Below are positions 1 to 5,814 of a stretch of 6,291 nt of DNA, one piece after another. Made by a program: the position numbers and the translations under genes. Where the stretch lies: assembly GCA_027619145.1 (NCBI GenBank), contig JAQCGA010000258.1, positions 1 through 6,291 of the forward strand, given 5' to 3'. Under the pieces are notes generated by a model. That model ran no database searches and had not been told where the DNA came from. It saw nothing but the letters and a program-made list of their open reading frames with translations. The stretch comes from a bacterium (GTDB lineage: Bacteria > Latescibacterota > UBA2968 > GCA-2709665). Numbering within the stretch: the first letter of the stretch is position 1; each line of letters opens with the position of its first letter.

Positions 1-1323
1 GATGTGCCGCATTCTAAAGGGACACTTGCGCTGGCCAGTTCGAATGTAGACGCGTTTCCAGAATCGGATATTCAGCTTGTAGAACGCATTGCCGCAATGA
101 TTTCGGTGGGTATCTCACGGTTGGAAGATCTGGAAGACCTGGCAGCTCGCAACCAGGAGCTACGGGCTGCCAAAGAGGTAGCTGAAGAGGCCAGTCGCAC
201 CAAAAGTGAGTTTCTGGCTAACATGAGCCACGAGATTCGAACCCCGATGAACGGCGTAATTGGAATGACAGATCTGGTGTTGGATACGGAATTGAACGAA
301 ACCCAGCGAGAGTACCTGGGCATGGTGAAGTCGTCGGCTGAGGGGTTGTTACGAATTATTAATGATATTCTGGATTTTTCCAAAATAGAAGCTGGAAAGT
401 TGCACCTGGAGAACATCGGGTTTGGTCTGCGTTCTATGCTGGATGAACCCATGAAGGCTCTGTCTCTGCGCGCCCGTGAAAAAGGTCTTTTCTTATCCTG
501 GAAGGTGCAGGACGATGTGCCAGATTTTCTGATGGGTGATCCTGGACGCTTCCGTCAGATTCTGGTCAACCTGGTGGGTAATGCCTTGAAGTTTACGGAG
601 CACGGCGAGGTGGTTGTGAATGTGGAAATGGAACAGCGGATTGGTTCGACGGCTGGTCTGCATGTTTCGGTACGCGATACCGGCATTGGAATTCCGCAAA
701 AAAAGCTGCAGGAGATTTTTGAGTCGTTTTCCCAGGCAGACAGTTCTACCACGCGTCGTTATGGCGGCACCGGACTGGGGCTGGCTATTTGTTCACAACT
801 GGTGGAATTGATGGGTGGTCGGATCTGGGTGGAGAGTGAAGAGAGGGTGGGCAGTACGTTTCACTTTACCGTAACATTTAGTGTGGGAGAAGTTTCAGAG
901 GCAGAATCTGGAGGCGGAGAACCGATAGCGGCAGCGGGAAAACCACTGCGTGTGTTGCTTGCCGAGGACAATGTGGTGAGCCGGCGTGTGGTCGTGCAGT
1001 TGCTGGAGAAATGGGGTCACACGGTAGCGCAGGTTGAAACCGGTCAGGAGGCGATTTCTGTTTTGGAGCAAGAACCTGTGGATCTGGTGTTGATGGATAT
1101 ACAGATGCCGGATATGGATGGGCTGGAAGTAACCCGTCGTATCCGCCGGGCTGAGAAGGACGGCAGTGTGCATTTGCCCATTGTTGCAATGACGGCCCAT
1201 GTGCTGGAGGAAGATCGGAAGGCGTGTATGGACGCTGGAATGGATGGGTACGTTTCCAAGCCGATTCAGCCGGAGGTTTTGCTGCGGGAGATTGAGGATG
1301 TGCGTTTGAGGTTGGTTGGGTAG
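1..1323 (+). CDS. Hybrid sensor histidine kinase/response regulator, 5' end outside the window
   Basis: The frame is open from base 1 (codon GAT), so the N-terminus is missing; the GTG at 4 is internal, not a start. Numbering from codon 4, residues 1-42 look like the end of a GAF sensor domain, and 40-66 form a charged coiled coil. HisKA spans about 67-132, with phosphoacceptor His76 in [14 protein letters not shown]. The HATPase domain (about 178-293) shows the N box (NLVGNALKF, Asn189/Asn193), G1 box (DTGIGI, 225-230), F box (Phe239/Phe242) and G2 box (GGTGLGL, 254-260). After a Gly/Ala/Glu-rich linker comes a C-terminal receiver (about 315-435) with acidic Glu321/Asp322, phosphoacceptor Asp365, Thr397 and Lys419. 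All catalytic residues are present, so it should autophosphorylate and pass phosphate His to Asp internally. No Hpt or DNA-binding domain follows, so a separate Hpt protein or output partner is likely. The ligand cannot be read. No membrane segment is visible in this part. The next gene starts 182 bases on and need not be its target. Confidence 0.95.
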   Translation, partial: DVPHSKGTLALASSNVDAFPESDIQLVERIAAMISVGISRLEDLEDLAARNQELRAAKEVAEEASRTKSEFLANMSHEIRTPMNGVIGMTDLVLDTELNETQREYLGMVKSSAEGLLRIINDILDFSKIEAGKLHLENIGFGLRSMLDEPMKALSLRAREKGLFLSWKVQDDVPDFLMGDPGRFRQILVNLVGNALKFTEHGEVVVNVEMEQRIGSTAGLHVSVRDTGIGIPQKKLQEIFESFSQADSSTTRRYGGTGLGLAICSQLVELMGGRIWVESEERVGSTFHFTVTFSVGEVSEAESGGGEPIAAAGKPLRVLLAEDNVVSRRVVVQLLEKWGHTVAQVETGQEAISVLEQEPVDLVLMDIQMPDMDGLEVTRRIRRAEKDGSVHLPIVAMTAHVLEEDRKACMDAGMDGYVSKPIQPEVLLREIEDVRLRLVG

Positions 1324-1336
1324 AGGCAGAATGTCG

Positions 1337-1359
1337 CGCAAAGGCGCAAAGACGCAAAG
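1337..1359. repeat. CGCAAAG tandem repeat (three units, 8-base period)
   Basis: The heptamer CGCAAAG occurs at 1337, 1345 and 1353, separated by a single purine-type base (G then A), 14 bases after the kinase stop codon. Arrays of this style are scattered between genes in many environmental bacterial genomes; that comparison is from memory. The rest of the 1324-1505 gap shows no gene: an overlapping open frame (1316-1600) crosses into the dehydrogenase in another frame and is not credible. A 12-base string, ACGGGATGTTCG (1388-1399), recurs at 4792-4803. Confidence 0.8.
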
Positions 1360-1493
1360 GGAAAGGCAGCCCGGAGGTAAATGCGGTACGGGATGTTCGC
1401 CCGGGGTTTTCGAGATCGATGCTACACAAAGGAGATACGAAGAGAGACGGTTCGGGACTTTGGGAGGTCATTTATTTTTAACCTTTATAGATG

Positions 1494-1499
1494 AAGGAG
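1494..1499 (+). promoter_or_regulatory. Shine-Dalgarno site that decides the dehydrogenase start
   Basis: AAGGAG lies six bases before the ATG at 1506. The in-frame ATG at 1491 overlaps this site and has no comparable purine-rich sequence at the right distance upstream, so 1506 is the better start. The family's usual N-terminus (about 35 residues before the GICGTD motif) agrees. Confidence 0.8.
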
Positions 1500-1505
1500 T
1501 TTTCC

Positions 1506-2540
1506 ATGCAAGCGATTGTGAAAGCACAGAAGGGGGTTGGGTTTCTGGAGTTGCGGGACGTCCCCGAGCCGACCATTACGGACGACGAAGTGTTGATTGA
1601 GGTGAAGGCCGCAGGGATTTGTGGAACAGATGTACATGTGAAGCACGATACGTTTCCGTACTGGCCGCCTGTTATTCTGGGGCACGAATTTTCTGGCCAG
1701 ATTGTGGAGGCGGGGAAAAATGTGAAGGACTATAAAGTGGGCGAGCGGGTGGTGGGCGAACCGCATACGTTGCACTGTGGAAAATGTTATTTATGCCGGC
1801 GCGGTCATATTCAGAACTGTTTGGAAAAACGGTCTCCGGGCTGGGGGATTGATGGAGCATTTACGAAGTATCTGAAATATCCTACACAGTTGCTGCATCG
1901 GATTCCGGATCACTTGAGTTATGAACAGGCGGCGTTGGTGGAGCCTGCGGCGAATACGGTAACGGATATTATTGACCGGAAAGCGATTGAGGTGGGAGAT
2001 TTTGTGGTGGTGACGGGACCGGGGCCGATTGGACTTCTGGCGGCTCAGGTGGCCCGGGTGGCTGGCGCACGCGAGGTGATGATCATTGGTGCACCTTCGG
2101 ATGAAGAATTGCGTCTGGCCACAGCGCGCAAGCTGGGTGTGGACCACGTGGTGAATTTTGCCGAAGAGAATCCGGTTGAGAAGGTGATGGATTTGACGGG
2201 TGGCAAGGGTGCGGATCTGGTGATTGAATGTTCGGGTGCGCCAGCGGCCATTTCGCAGGCTGTGGATCTGGTGTGTAAGTGGGGCCGGATCTGTGCGATT
2301 GGGCTGACAGGAAAACGCCCGGTGCAGTTGGATTGGGATGCGGCGATGACGAAGGTGATTACGCTGTTTTTCAATATGTCCACGGAATACGCCAGTTGGG
2401 ATAAGACGATCTGGATGATTGCAGATGGTAAGATCAATGTGGATCCAATTATTACGCACCGGCTCCCGCTGGCAGAGTGGGAGAAGGGATTTGCGGCGGC
2501 GGAGAATATGGAGGCGTTGAAGGTTGTGTTTACGCCGTAG
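1506..2540 (+). CDS. Zinc-dependent medium-chain alcohol/polyol dehydrogenase (sorbitol/threonine dehydrogenase-like)
   Basis: This 344-residue protein has the size and layout of the MDR family: a GroES-like catalytic domain, then a Rossmann domain. Expected catalytic-zinc ligands are Cys39 (in GICGTDVH), His60/Glu61 (in GHEFSG) and Glu146 (in VEPAA). Structural-zinc cysteines 91, 94, 97 and 105 are all present, so it should be an active zinc enzyme. The nucleotide-binding loop is GPGPIG (171-176). It should oxidise a secondary alcohol of a sugar, polyol or hydroxy-acid to a ketone with NAD(P)+. GTDVH and GHE resemble both L-threonine 3-dehydrogenase and sorbitol or galactitol-1-phosphate dehydrogenases, so the substrate is open. 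After the second Rossmann strand the usual Asp is replaced by Gly195 (IIGAPSDEELRLA), which leaves NAD versus NADP preference uncertain. The start is chosen from AAGGAG at 1494. The KduD-like gene 121 bases downstream suggests sugar-acid catabolism, an inference from context only. Confidence 0.93.
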   Translation: MQAIVKAQKGVGFLELRDVPEPTITDDEVLIEVKAAGICGTDVHVKHDTFPYWPPVILGHEFSGQIVEAGKNVKDYKVGERVVGEPHTLHCGKCYLCRRGHIQNCLEKRSPGWGIDGAFTKYLKYPTQLLHRIPDHLSYEQAALVEPAANTVTDIIDRKAIEVGDFVVVTGPGPIGLLAAQVARVAGAREVMIIGAPSDEELRLATARKLGVDHVVNFAEENPVEKVMDLTGGKGADLVIECSGAPAAISQAVDLVCKWGRICAIGLTGKRPVQLDWDAAMTKVITLFFNMSTEYASWDKTIWMIADGKINVDPIITHRLPLAEWEKGFAAAENMEALKVVFTP

Positions 2541-2544
2541 GAGC

Positions 2545-2641
2545 GGTAGAACGCAGAGGGTGGGTAACAAAAATTGACAATTATCAATTGGTAATCATCA
2601 ATTGATAATTGTCTTTTCCTTCTGCCCTCTGCCCTTTTACC
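2545..2641. repeat. Nested inverted-repeat element between the two dehydrogenase genes
   Basis: An inner pair of perfect 15-base arms, GACAATTATCAATTG (2576-2590) and its complement (2599-2613), encloses an 8-base loop and is followed by TTTT. Outside it, GCAGAGGG (2553-2560) is complementary to CCCTCTGC (2625-2632), and GGTA (2545-2548) to TACC (2638-2641), so almost the whole gap can fold as one long interrupted hairpin. It begins 5 bases after the dehydrogenase stop and ends 20 bases before the kduD ATG. It could act as a weak terminator or mRNA-end structure, or be a small non-coding mobile repeat. No transposase or target duplication is visible. Confidence 0.8.
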
Positions 2642-2648
2642 ATTTTTT

Positions 2649-2656
2649 AAAGGTGG
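2649..2656 (+). promoter_or_regulatory. Shine-Dalgarno site for kduD
   Basis: AAAGGTGG ends five bases before the ATG at 2662. This supports 2662 over the in-frame TTG at 2602, which lies inside the right arm of the inverted repeat. Confidence 0.7.
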
Positions 2657-2661
2657 TGTTG

Positions 2662-3432
2662 ATGGGGATTCTGGATTTGTTTAAGCTGGAGGGGAAAACG
2701 GCGCTGGTGACGGGGTGCCGGAGAGGAATTGGGTGGGCGTGTGCTGTGGCGCTGGCCGAGGCGGGTGCAGATATTGTAGGGGTGAGCGCTTCGATGGAGG
2801 CTTCCGGTAGTGCGGTGGAAAAAGATGTGATGGCTCTGGGCCGGTCGTTTCGGGGATACGCGTGTGATTTTGCGGACCGGGATGCGGTCTATGCGTTTGT
2901 GAAGCAGGTGAAGGCAGATGTGCCCCAGATTGATATTCTGGTGAATAACGCGGGGACCATTGCGCGGGAACCGGCAGAGCGGCATCCGGATTCGGAGTGG
3001 GACCGGGTGATTGAGGTGAATTTGAACACGCAGTTCATTCTGGCTCGGGAGTTTGGGAAGGAGATGCTGGCGCGGGGTGCGGGTAAGATTATTTTTACGG
3101 CTTCGCTTTTGTCTTTTCAAGGCGGGATCACGGTTCCGGGGTACGCGGCGAGTAAGGGTGGAATTGCGCAGTTGACCATGGCGTTGTCCAACGAGTGGGC
3201 AGGACGGGGCGTGAATGTGAATGCGATTGCTCCCGGGTATGTTGCCACGGATAACAATGCGACGCTTCGGGCCGATACGGGGCGGTACCAGGCGATTCTG
3301 GAGCGTATCCCGGCGGGTCGCTGGGGTGTTCCGGAAGATATGAAAGGTGCGGCGGTTTTTCTGGCGTCTGAGGCGTCGAATTATGTACACGGACAGCTTT
3401 TGCTGGTGGATGGTGGATGGATGGGGCGGTAA
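2662..3432 (+). CDS. kduD: 2-dehydro-3-deoxy-D-gluconate 5-dehydrogenase (KduD-type SDR)
   Basis: A 256-residue classical short-chain dehydrogenase. The cofactor motif is TGCRRGIG (17-24), followed by Asp69 and NNAG (95-98). The catalytic tetrad is Asn120, Ser148, Tyr161 and Lys165 (YAASK). The block ASLLSFQGGITVPGYAASKG and the stretches NVNAIAPGYVATDN, RIPAGRWGVPED and the ending VDGGWMGR closely match what I remember of KduD proteins, whose E. coli member has the parallel SMLSFQGG, IPAGRWG and VDGGW. KduD interconverts 2,5-diketo-3-deoxygluconate and 2-keto-3-deoxygluconate with NAD(H) in the cytoplasm during pectin, alginate or glycosaminoglycan uronate breakdown; relatives act on other keto-sugar acids. 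The partner isomerase kduI and a kinase/aldolase are not in the window. Arg20/Arg21 in the glycine motif resemble residues that favour NADP in some SDRs, so the coenzyme is unsettled. The ATG at 2662 follows AAAGGTGG and gives the usual family N-terminus. Related inverted repeats flank both ends of the gene. Confidence 0.88.
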   Translation: MGILDLFKLEGKTALVTGCRRGIGWACAVALAEAGADIVGVSASMEASGSAVEKDVMALGRSFRGYACDFADRDAVYAFVKQVKADVPQIDILVNNAGTIAREPAERHPDSEWDRVIEVNLNTQFILAREFGKEMLARGAGKIIFTASLLSFQGGITVPGYAASKGGIAQLTMALSNEWAGRGVNVNAIAPGYVATDNNATLRADTGRYQAILERIPAGRWGVPEDMKGAAVFLASEASNYVHGQLLLVDGGWMGR

Positions 3433-3466
3433 GTATTTGTTTATAAGTGGGTGGAGGTCGATGAAA

Positions 3467-3504
3467 AGCAATTGTCAATTATCAATTATCAACTGACAAT
3501 TGCT
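3467..3504. repeat. Inverted repeat related to the one upstream of kduD
   Basis: Perfect 11-base arms AGCAATTGTCA (3467-3477) and TGACAATTGCT (3494-3504) flank a 16-base AT-rich loop. The 12-base core CAATTATCAATT at 3476-3487 is identical to 2578-2589 in the upstream element, so both probably belong to one repeat family. A short open frame through it (3451-3660) would encode repeat-derived, low-complexity sequence and is not a credible gene. Confidence 0.8.
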
Positions 3505-3512
3505 AATTTTTT
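3467..3512 (+). terminator. Possible intrinsic terminator after kduD
   Basis: The 11-base stem is followed two bases later by six T residues (3507-3512) and preceded by AAAA, 34 bases after the kduD stop. The stem is AT-rich and the loop long for a strong terminator, so activity is uncertain. The A-run and T-run on opposite sides would allow function in either direction. Confidence 0.35.
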
Positions 3513-3606
3513 CAGTCGGTGGTTCTGGAGAGGGTTTCGATTCTGGTTTTTCTGTGCTGGATTCGGAGGGCTGTCTTCTGTATTTTTTGGGGACAGGGTG
3601 TGTTTC

Positions 3607-3635
3607 TTGACTCCGCCGGGGGAATTGTGTAAGTT
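3607..3635 (+). promoter_or_regulatory. Weak sigma-70-like promoter candidate ahead of queA
   Basis: TTGACT (3607-3612) is separated by 17 bases from TAAGTT (3630-3635). The -35 matches five of six consensus bases, while the -10 is poor though it keeps the leading TA and final T. It lies after the terminator-like hairpin and about 80 bases before queA, where a new promoter would be expected. The remainder of the 3433-3714 gap shows no RNA gene or conserved regulator site. Confidence 0.25.
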
Positions 3636-3670
3636 TGGGCCTTTCCAGGTTCCAGGATAAGGTGTTTGTG

Positions 3671-3718
3671 ATGAACGACTTGTGTGGTGTGTTGTTGTTT
3701 GCGGCGGGGTTATTGTGA
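3671..3718 (+). CDS. Possible 15-residue leader peptide overlapping the queA start
   Basis: ATG at 3671 opens a 15-codon frame ending in TGA (3716-3718), which overlaps the proposed GTG start of queA (3715-3717) as GTGA. AAGGTG (3659-3664) sits six bases before this ATG, a better ribosome site than the one directly ahead of queA. The peptide (MNDLCGVLLFAAGLL) is short and hydrophobic, with no recognisable family. If translated, it could couple ribosome delivery to queA. Chance is a fair alternative at this length. Confidence 0.35.
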   Translation: MNDLCGVLLFAAGLL

Positions 3719-4752
3719 ATCTTTCTGATTATGAGTACGAACTTCCTGAAGAACGGATTGCGCAGTATCCTTCTTCGGAGCGAGATGCGTCCCGGTTGAT
3801 GGTGCTGGACCGGGTAAGCCGAGAAATTTACCCACGTCACTTTCGAGATTTAACGGAGTTTCTGCGGCCGGGCGATTGTCTGGTGGTGAACGAAACGCGG
3901 GTCTTTCCGGCGCGGCTGAGTGGGTGCAGGCCGAGGAGGGGTGGGGCTGTGGGGCTGTTGCTGGTTCGCAAGGAAGGCGAGTTGTGGGAGGTGCTGGCCC
4001 GGCCTGGGCGGCGGTTGCAGGTGGGCGCAGAGGTGGAGTTTCCGGAGGAAGATTTGCGTGCGGTGGTAGAGGCGGTGTTGCCGTCTGGCCACCGAATGGT
4101 GCGGTTTTGGGGTGAGACGCCGCTGGACACGGTACTGGAACGACGCGGGCATATTCCGCTGCCGCCTTATATTCGGCGAGAAGATGAACCAGCGGATCGG
4201 GAGCGATACCAGGCGGTGTACGCCCGCACATCGGGAGCTGTAGCAGCGCCTACGGCGGGTTTGCATTTTACACCGGAACTGCTGGAGCGGATTCGAGAGA
4301 TGGGTGTGATTGTGGCCCCGGTACTGTTGCACGTGGGGCCGGGTACGTTCAAGCCTGTTTCAGTGGAGGACCCCCGGCAGCATGAGATGGATGCCGAGTA
4401 TTTTGAGGTCGGGCAAGAAGCGGCCAATGCGGTGAATACTTGCCGGGCGAACGGCGGCCGGGTTGTTGCTGTGGGAACGACATCGGTGCGGGTGCTGGAA
4501 TCAGCCGCACGTGCCGAAGGGAAAGGCTGGGTGCTGCAGCCCGAGACCGGGTGGACCCGGCTTTTTGTATACCCACCATATAAGTTTCGGCTGGTGGATG
4601 CTCTGATTACCAATTTTCACCTGCCGCGTTCTACGCTGTTGATGCTGGTGGCGGCTTTTGCGGGCCGGGAGTTTATGCTGGAAGCGTACCGGAAGGCCGT
4701 GGAGCAGGAGTACCGGTTTTACAGTTATGGAGATGCGATGCTGATTGTGTAA
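3715..4752 (+). CDS. queA: S-adenosylmethionine:tRNA ribosyltransferase-isomerase QueA
   Basis: A full-length 345-residue QueA (family members are usually about 340-360 residues). It transfers and rearranges the ribosyl part of S-adenosylmethionine onto 7-aminomethyl-7-deazaguanine at position 34 of GUN-anticodon tRNAs, giving epoxyqueuosine in the cytoplasm. Family landmarks in order are YELPEERIAQYP near the N-terminus, RDASRLMVLDR, GDCLVVNETRVFPARL, APTAGLHFTPELL, LLHVGPGTFKPV, HEMDAEYF, AVGTTSVRVLES, LITNFHLPRSTLLMLV and the C-terminal FYSYGDAML. The start is inferred: the conserved N-terminus begins with (V)NLSDYEYELPEE at GTG 3715, whereas an in-frame GTG at 3682 would add 11 unrelated hydrophobic residues. 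Only GGGG (3706-3709) resembles a ribosome site, but the overlapping small frame ending at 3718 may supply ribosomes. No tgt or other queuosine gene is adjacent, so this copy stands alone between catabolic genes. Confidence 0.97.
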   Translation: MNLSDYEYELPEERIAQYPSSERDASRLMVLDRVSREIYPRHFRDLTEFLRPGDCLVVNETRVFPARLSGCRPRRGGAVGLLLVRKEGELWEVLARPGRRLQVGAEVEFPEEDLRAVVEAVLPSGHRMVRFWGETPLDTVLERRGHIPLPPYIRREDEPADRERYQAVYARTSGAVAAPTAGLHFTPELLERIREMGVIVAPVLLHVGPGTFKPVSVEDPRQHEMDAEYFEVGQEAANAVNTCRANGGRVVAVGTTSVRVLESAARAEGKGWVLQPETGWTRLFVYPPYKFRLVDALITNFHLPRSTLLMLVAAFAGREFMLEAYRKAVEQEYRFYSYGDAMLIV

Positions 4753-4762
4753 AAGGGCGAGA

Positions 4763-4782
4763 GGGCGAGGCATGCCTCGCCC
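4763..4782. repeat. Perfect 20-bp GC-rich palindrome after queA
   Basis: GGGCGAGGCATGCCTCGCCC equals its own reverse complement and starts 11 bases after the queA stop. A further GGGCGA (4755-4760) precedes it, and CCTACGGG follows. There is no T-run, so this is not a standard intrinsic terminator, though a cruciform or RNA hairpin could stabilise the queA mRNA end. GAGGCATGCCTC-centred repeats with a flanking CCCTACG are, as I recall, common intergenic elements in some environmental phyla. The remaining bases to 4878 show no gene. Confidence 0.85.
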
Positions 4783-4878
4783 CTACGGGTCACGGGATGT
4801 TCGGGTGGGAAATGGAAAACCCGGATTTCGGATGTGGTCTGGGGTTGATGTTCCACCATTTGATCCAGCGAGTTTGAT

Positions 4879-5754
4879 ATGATTGATTTTCCAATTGTAG
4901 ATACACACGTGCATCTTTGGGATCCGAAGCGGTTGCGGTATCCGTGGCTGGACGATCTTCCGGCGTTGAACCGGCCGTTTCTATTGGAAGATTACCGGGA
5001 ACATTGTGGGGTTGTTCAGGTGGAGCGGATGGTGTTTTTGCAGTGTGATTGCATTGCGTCGCAGTTTCTGGATGAGGTGGAGTGGGTGACGGCGGTGGCG
5101 GATGGGGAGCCCCGGATTCAAGGGATAGTACCATTTGCTCCTCTGGAAGAAGGTGAAGAGGTACGAGGTGCACTTGAGACTTTGTCCCAAAATCCACTGG
5201 TGAAGGGTGTGCGGCGGTTGATTCAGTCTGAGGACGTGGCGTTTTGTGTTCAACCGGATTTTGTGCGGGGTGTGCAGTTGCTGGCAGCATATGATTTGAG
5301 TTTTGATATTTGTATCAAGCATCCGCAACTGGCAAATACGATTCGGATGGTGCGTCAGTGTCCGGAGGTGCAATTTGTTCTGGATCATATCGGGAAGCCG
5401 AATATCAAGAATGGTTTGATGGAGCCCTGGGCGCGGGAGTTGAAAGAGCTGGCAGGTTTTCCCAATGTGTGGTGCAAGATGTCCGGGGTAATGACGGAAG
5501 GGGATCTGGATGGCTGGACGCGCGAAGATTTGAAGCCGTATATTGATCAGGTGATTTCCTGTTTCGGGTTTGATCGGATGATGTTTGGTGGAGACTGGCC
5601 GGTCGCAACACTGGCAGGCAGATATCCGGAGTGGGTGGAGGCGTTGTCGTGGGCGCTGGAGGGATGTACGGAGGAGGAGAAGAAGAAGTTGTTCCACGAT
5701 AATGCGATTGATTTTTACAGGCTGGAGACAAGGGAAGGTAAAAGTAAAAAGTAA
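4879..5754 (+). CDS. COG3618-type metal-dependent amidohydrolase, probable sugar lactonase
   Basis: A 291-residue TIM-barrel hydrolase of the amidohydrolase-2 group that includes L-fuconolactonase, L-rhamnono-lactonase and 2-pyrone-4,6-dicarboxylate lactonase. The N-terminus carries DTHVHLWDP with His10 and His12. Later come KGVRRLIQ (109-116), His148 in IKHPQL, His170 in VLDHIGKP, KMSGV (200-204), Asp239 in FGGDWPV, and the closing NAIDFYRL. These are the residues expected to bind metal or act in catalysis, so it looks active. Family members mostly hydrolyse lactone rings, and KduD and a polyol dehydrogenase nearby favour a sugar-acid lactone, but the substrate cannot be fixed. The ATG at 4879 fits the conserved start; the ribosome site is weak (GCGAG at 4868-4872). 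The conserved fold ends near residue 282, and the tail from Glu286 (EGKSKK) is encoded by the left arm of an intergenic inverted repeat that also supplies the stop codon. Confidence 0.9.
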   Translation: MIDFPIVDTHVHLWDPKRLRYPWLDDLPALNRPFLLEDYREHCGVVQVERMVFLQCDCIASQFLDEVEWVTAVADGEPRIQGIVPFAPLEEGEEVRGALETLSQNPLVKGVRRLIQSEDVAFCVQPDFVRGVQLLAAYDLSFDICIKHPQLANTIRMVRQCPEVQFVLDHIGKPNIKNGLMEPWARELKELAGFPNVWCKMSGVMTEGDLDGWTREDLKPYIDQVISCFGFDRMMFGGDWPVATLAGRYPEWVEALSWALEGCTEEEKKKLFHDNAIDFYRLETREGKSKK

Positions 5755-5807
5755 AAAGGTAAAAGTAAGAACCAGGACTCTATTTTTTGCCTTTTTACTT
5801 TTACCTT
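5735..5807. repeat. AAGGTAAAAG-type inverted repeat spanning the amidohydrolase end and ispD leader
   Basis: The left arm AAGGTAAAAGTAAAAAG (5735-5751) is perfectly complementary over 17 bases to 5791-5807. A second, partial left-arm copy (AAGGTAAAAGTAA) begins at 5757, so two registers of pairing are possible. The left arm lies inside the amidohydrolase reading frame and its stop TAA is 5752-5754. The right arm ends seven bases before the ispD ATG. Little unpaired sequence is left between the two genes. Confidence 0.85.
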
Positions 5808-5814
5808 TATTCCT

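Noticed and set aside
878..1471. A 197-codon open frame on the - strand over the kinase receiver domain
   Set aside because: It is a Pro/Ser-rich translation antisense to an intact receiver domain and extends into the tandem repeat; no recognisable motif.
1316..1600. A 94-codon + strand frame linking the kinase end to the dehydrogenase
   Set aside because: It encodes the CGCAAAG repeat and overlaps nearly 100 bases of the dehydrogenase in another frame; no family resemblance.
2574..2609. TTGACA at 2574-2579 with GATAAT at 2604-2609 as a kduD promoter
   Set aside because: Both hexamers belong to the inverted-repeat arms and are 24 bases apart, too far for a normal sigma-70 promoter.
3451..3660. 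A 69-codon aromatic-rich + strand frame after kduD
   Set aside because: Its N-terminal third is the inverted repeat and the remainder is Phe/Gly/Trp-rich with no motif; it looks like intergenic sequence read by chance.
3505..3714. A preQ1 riboswitch or other structured leader ahead of queA
   Set aside because: I could not find a preQ1-I style short hairpin with its A-rich tail next to a ribosome site, nor other conserved riboswitch cores, by eye. A covariance-model search would settle it.
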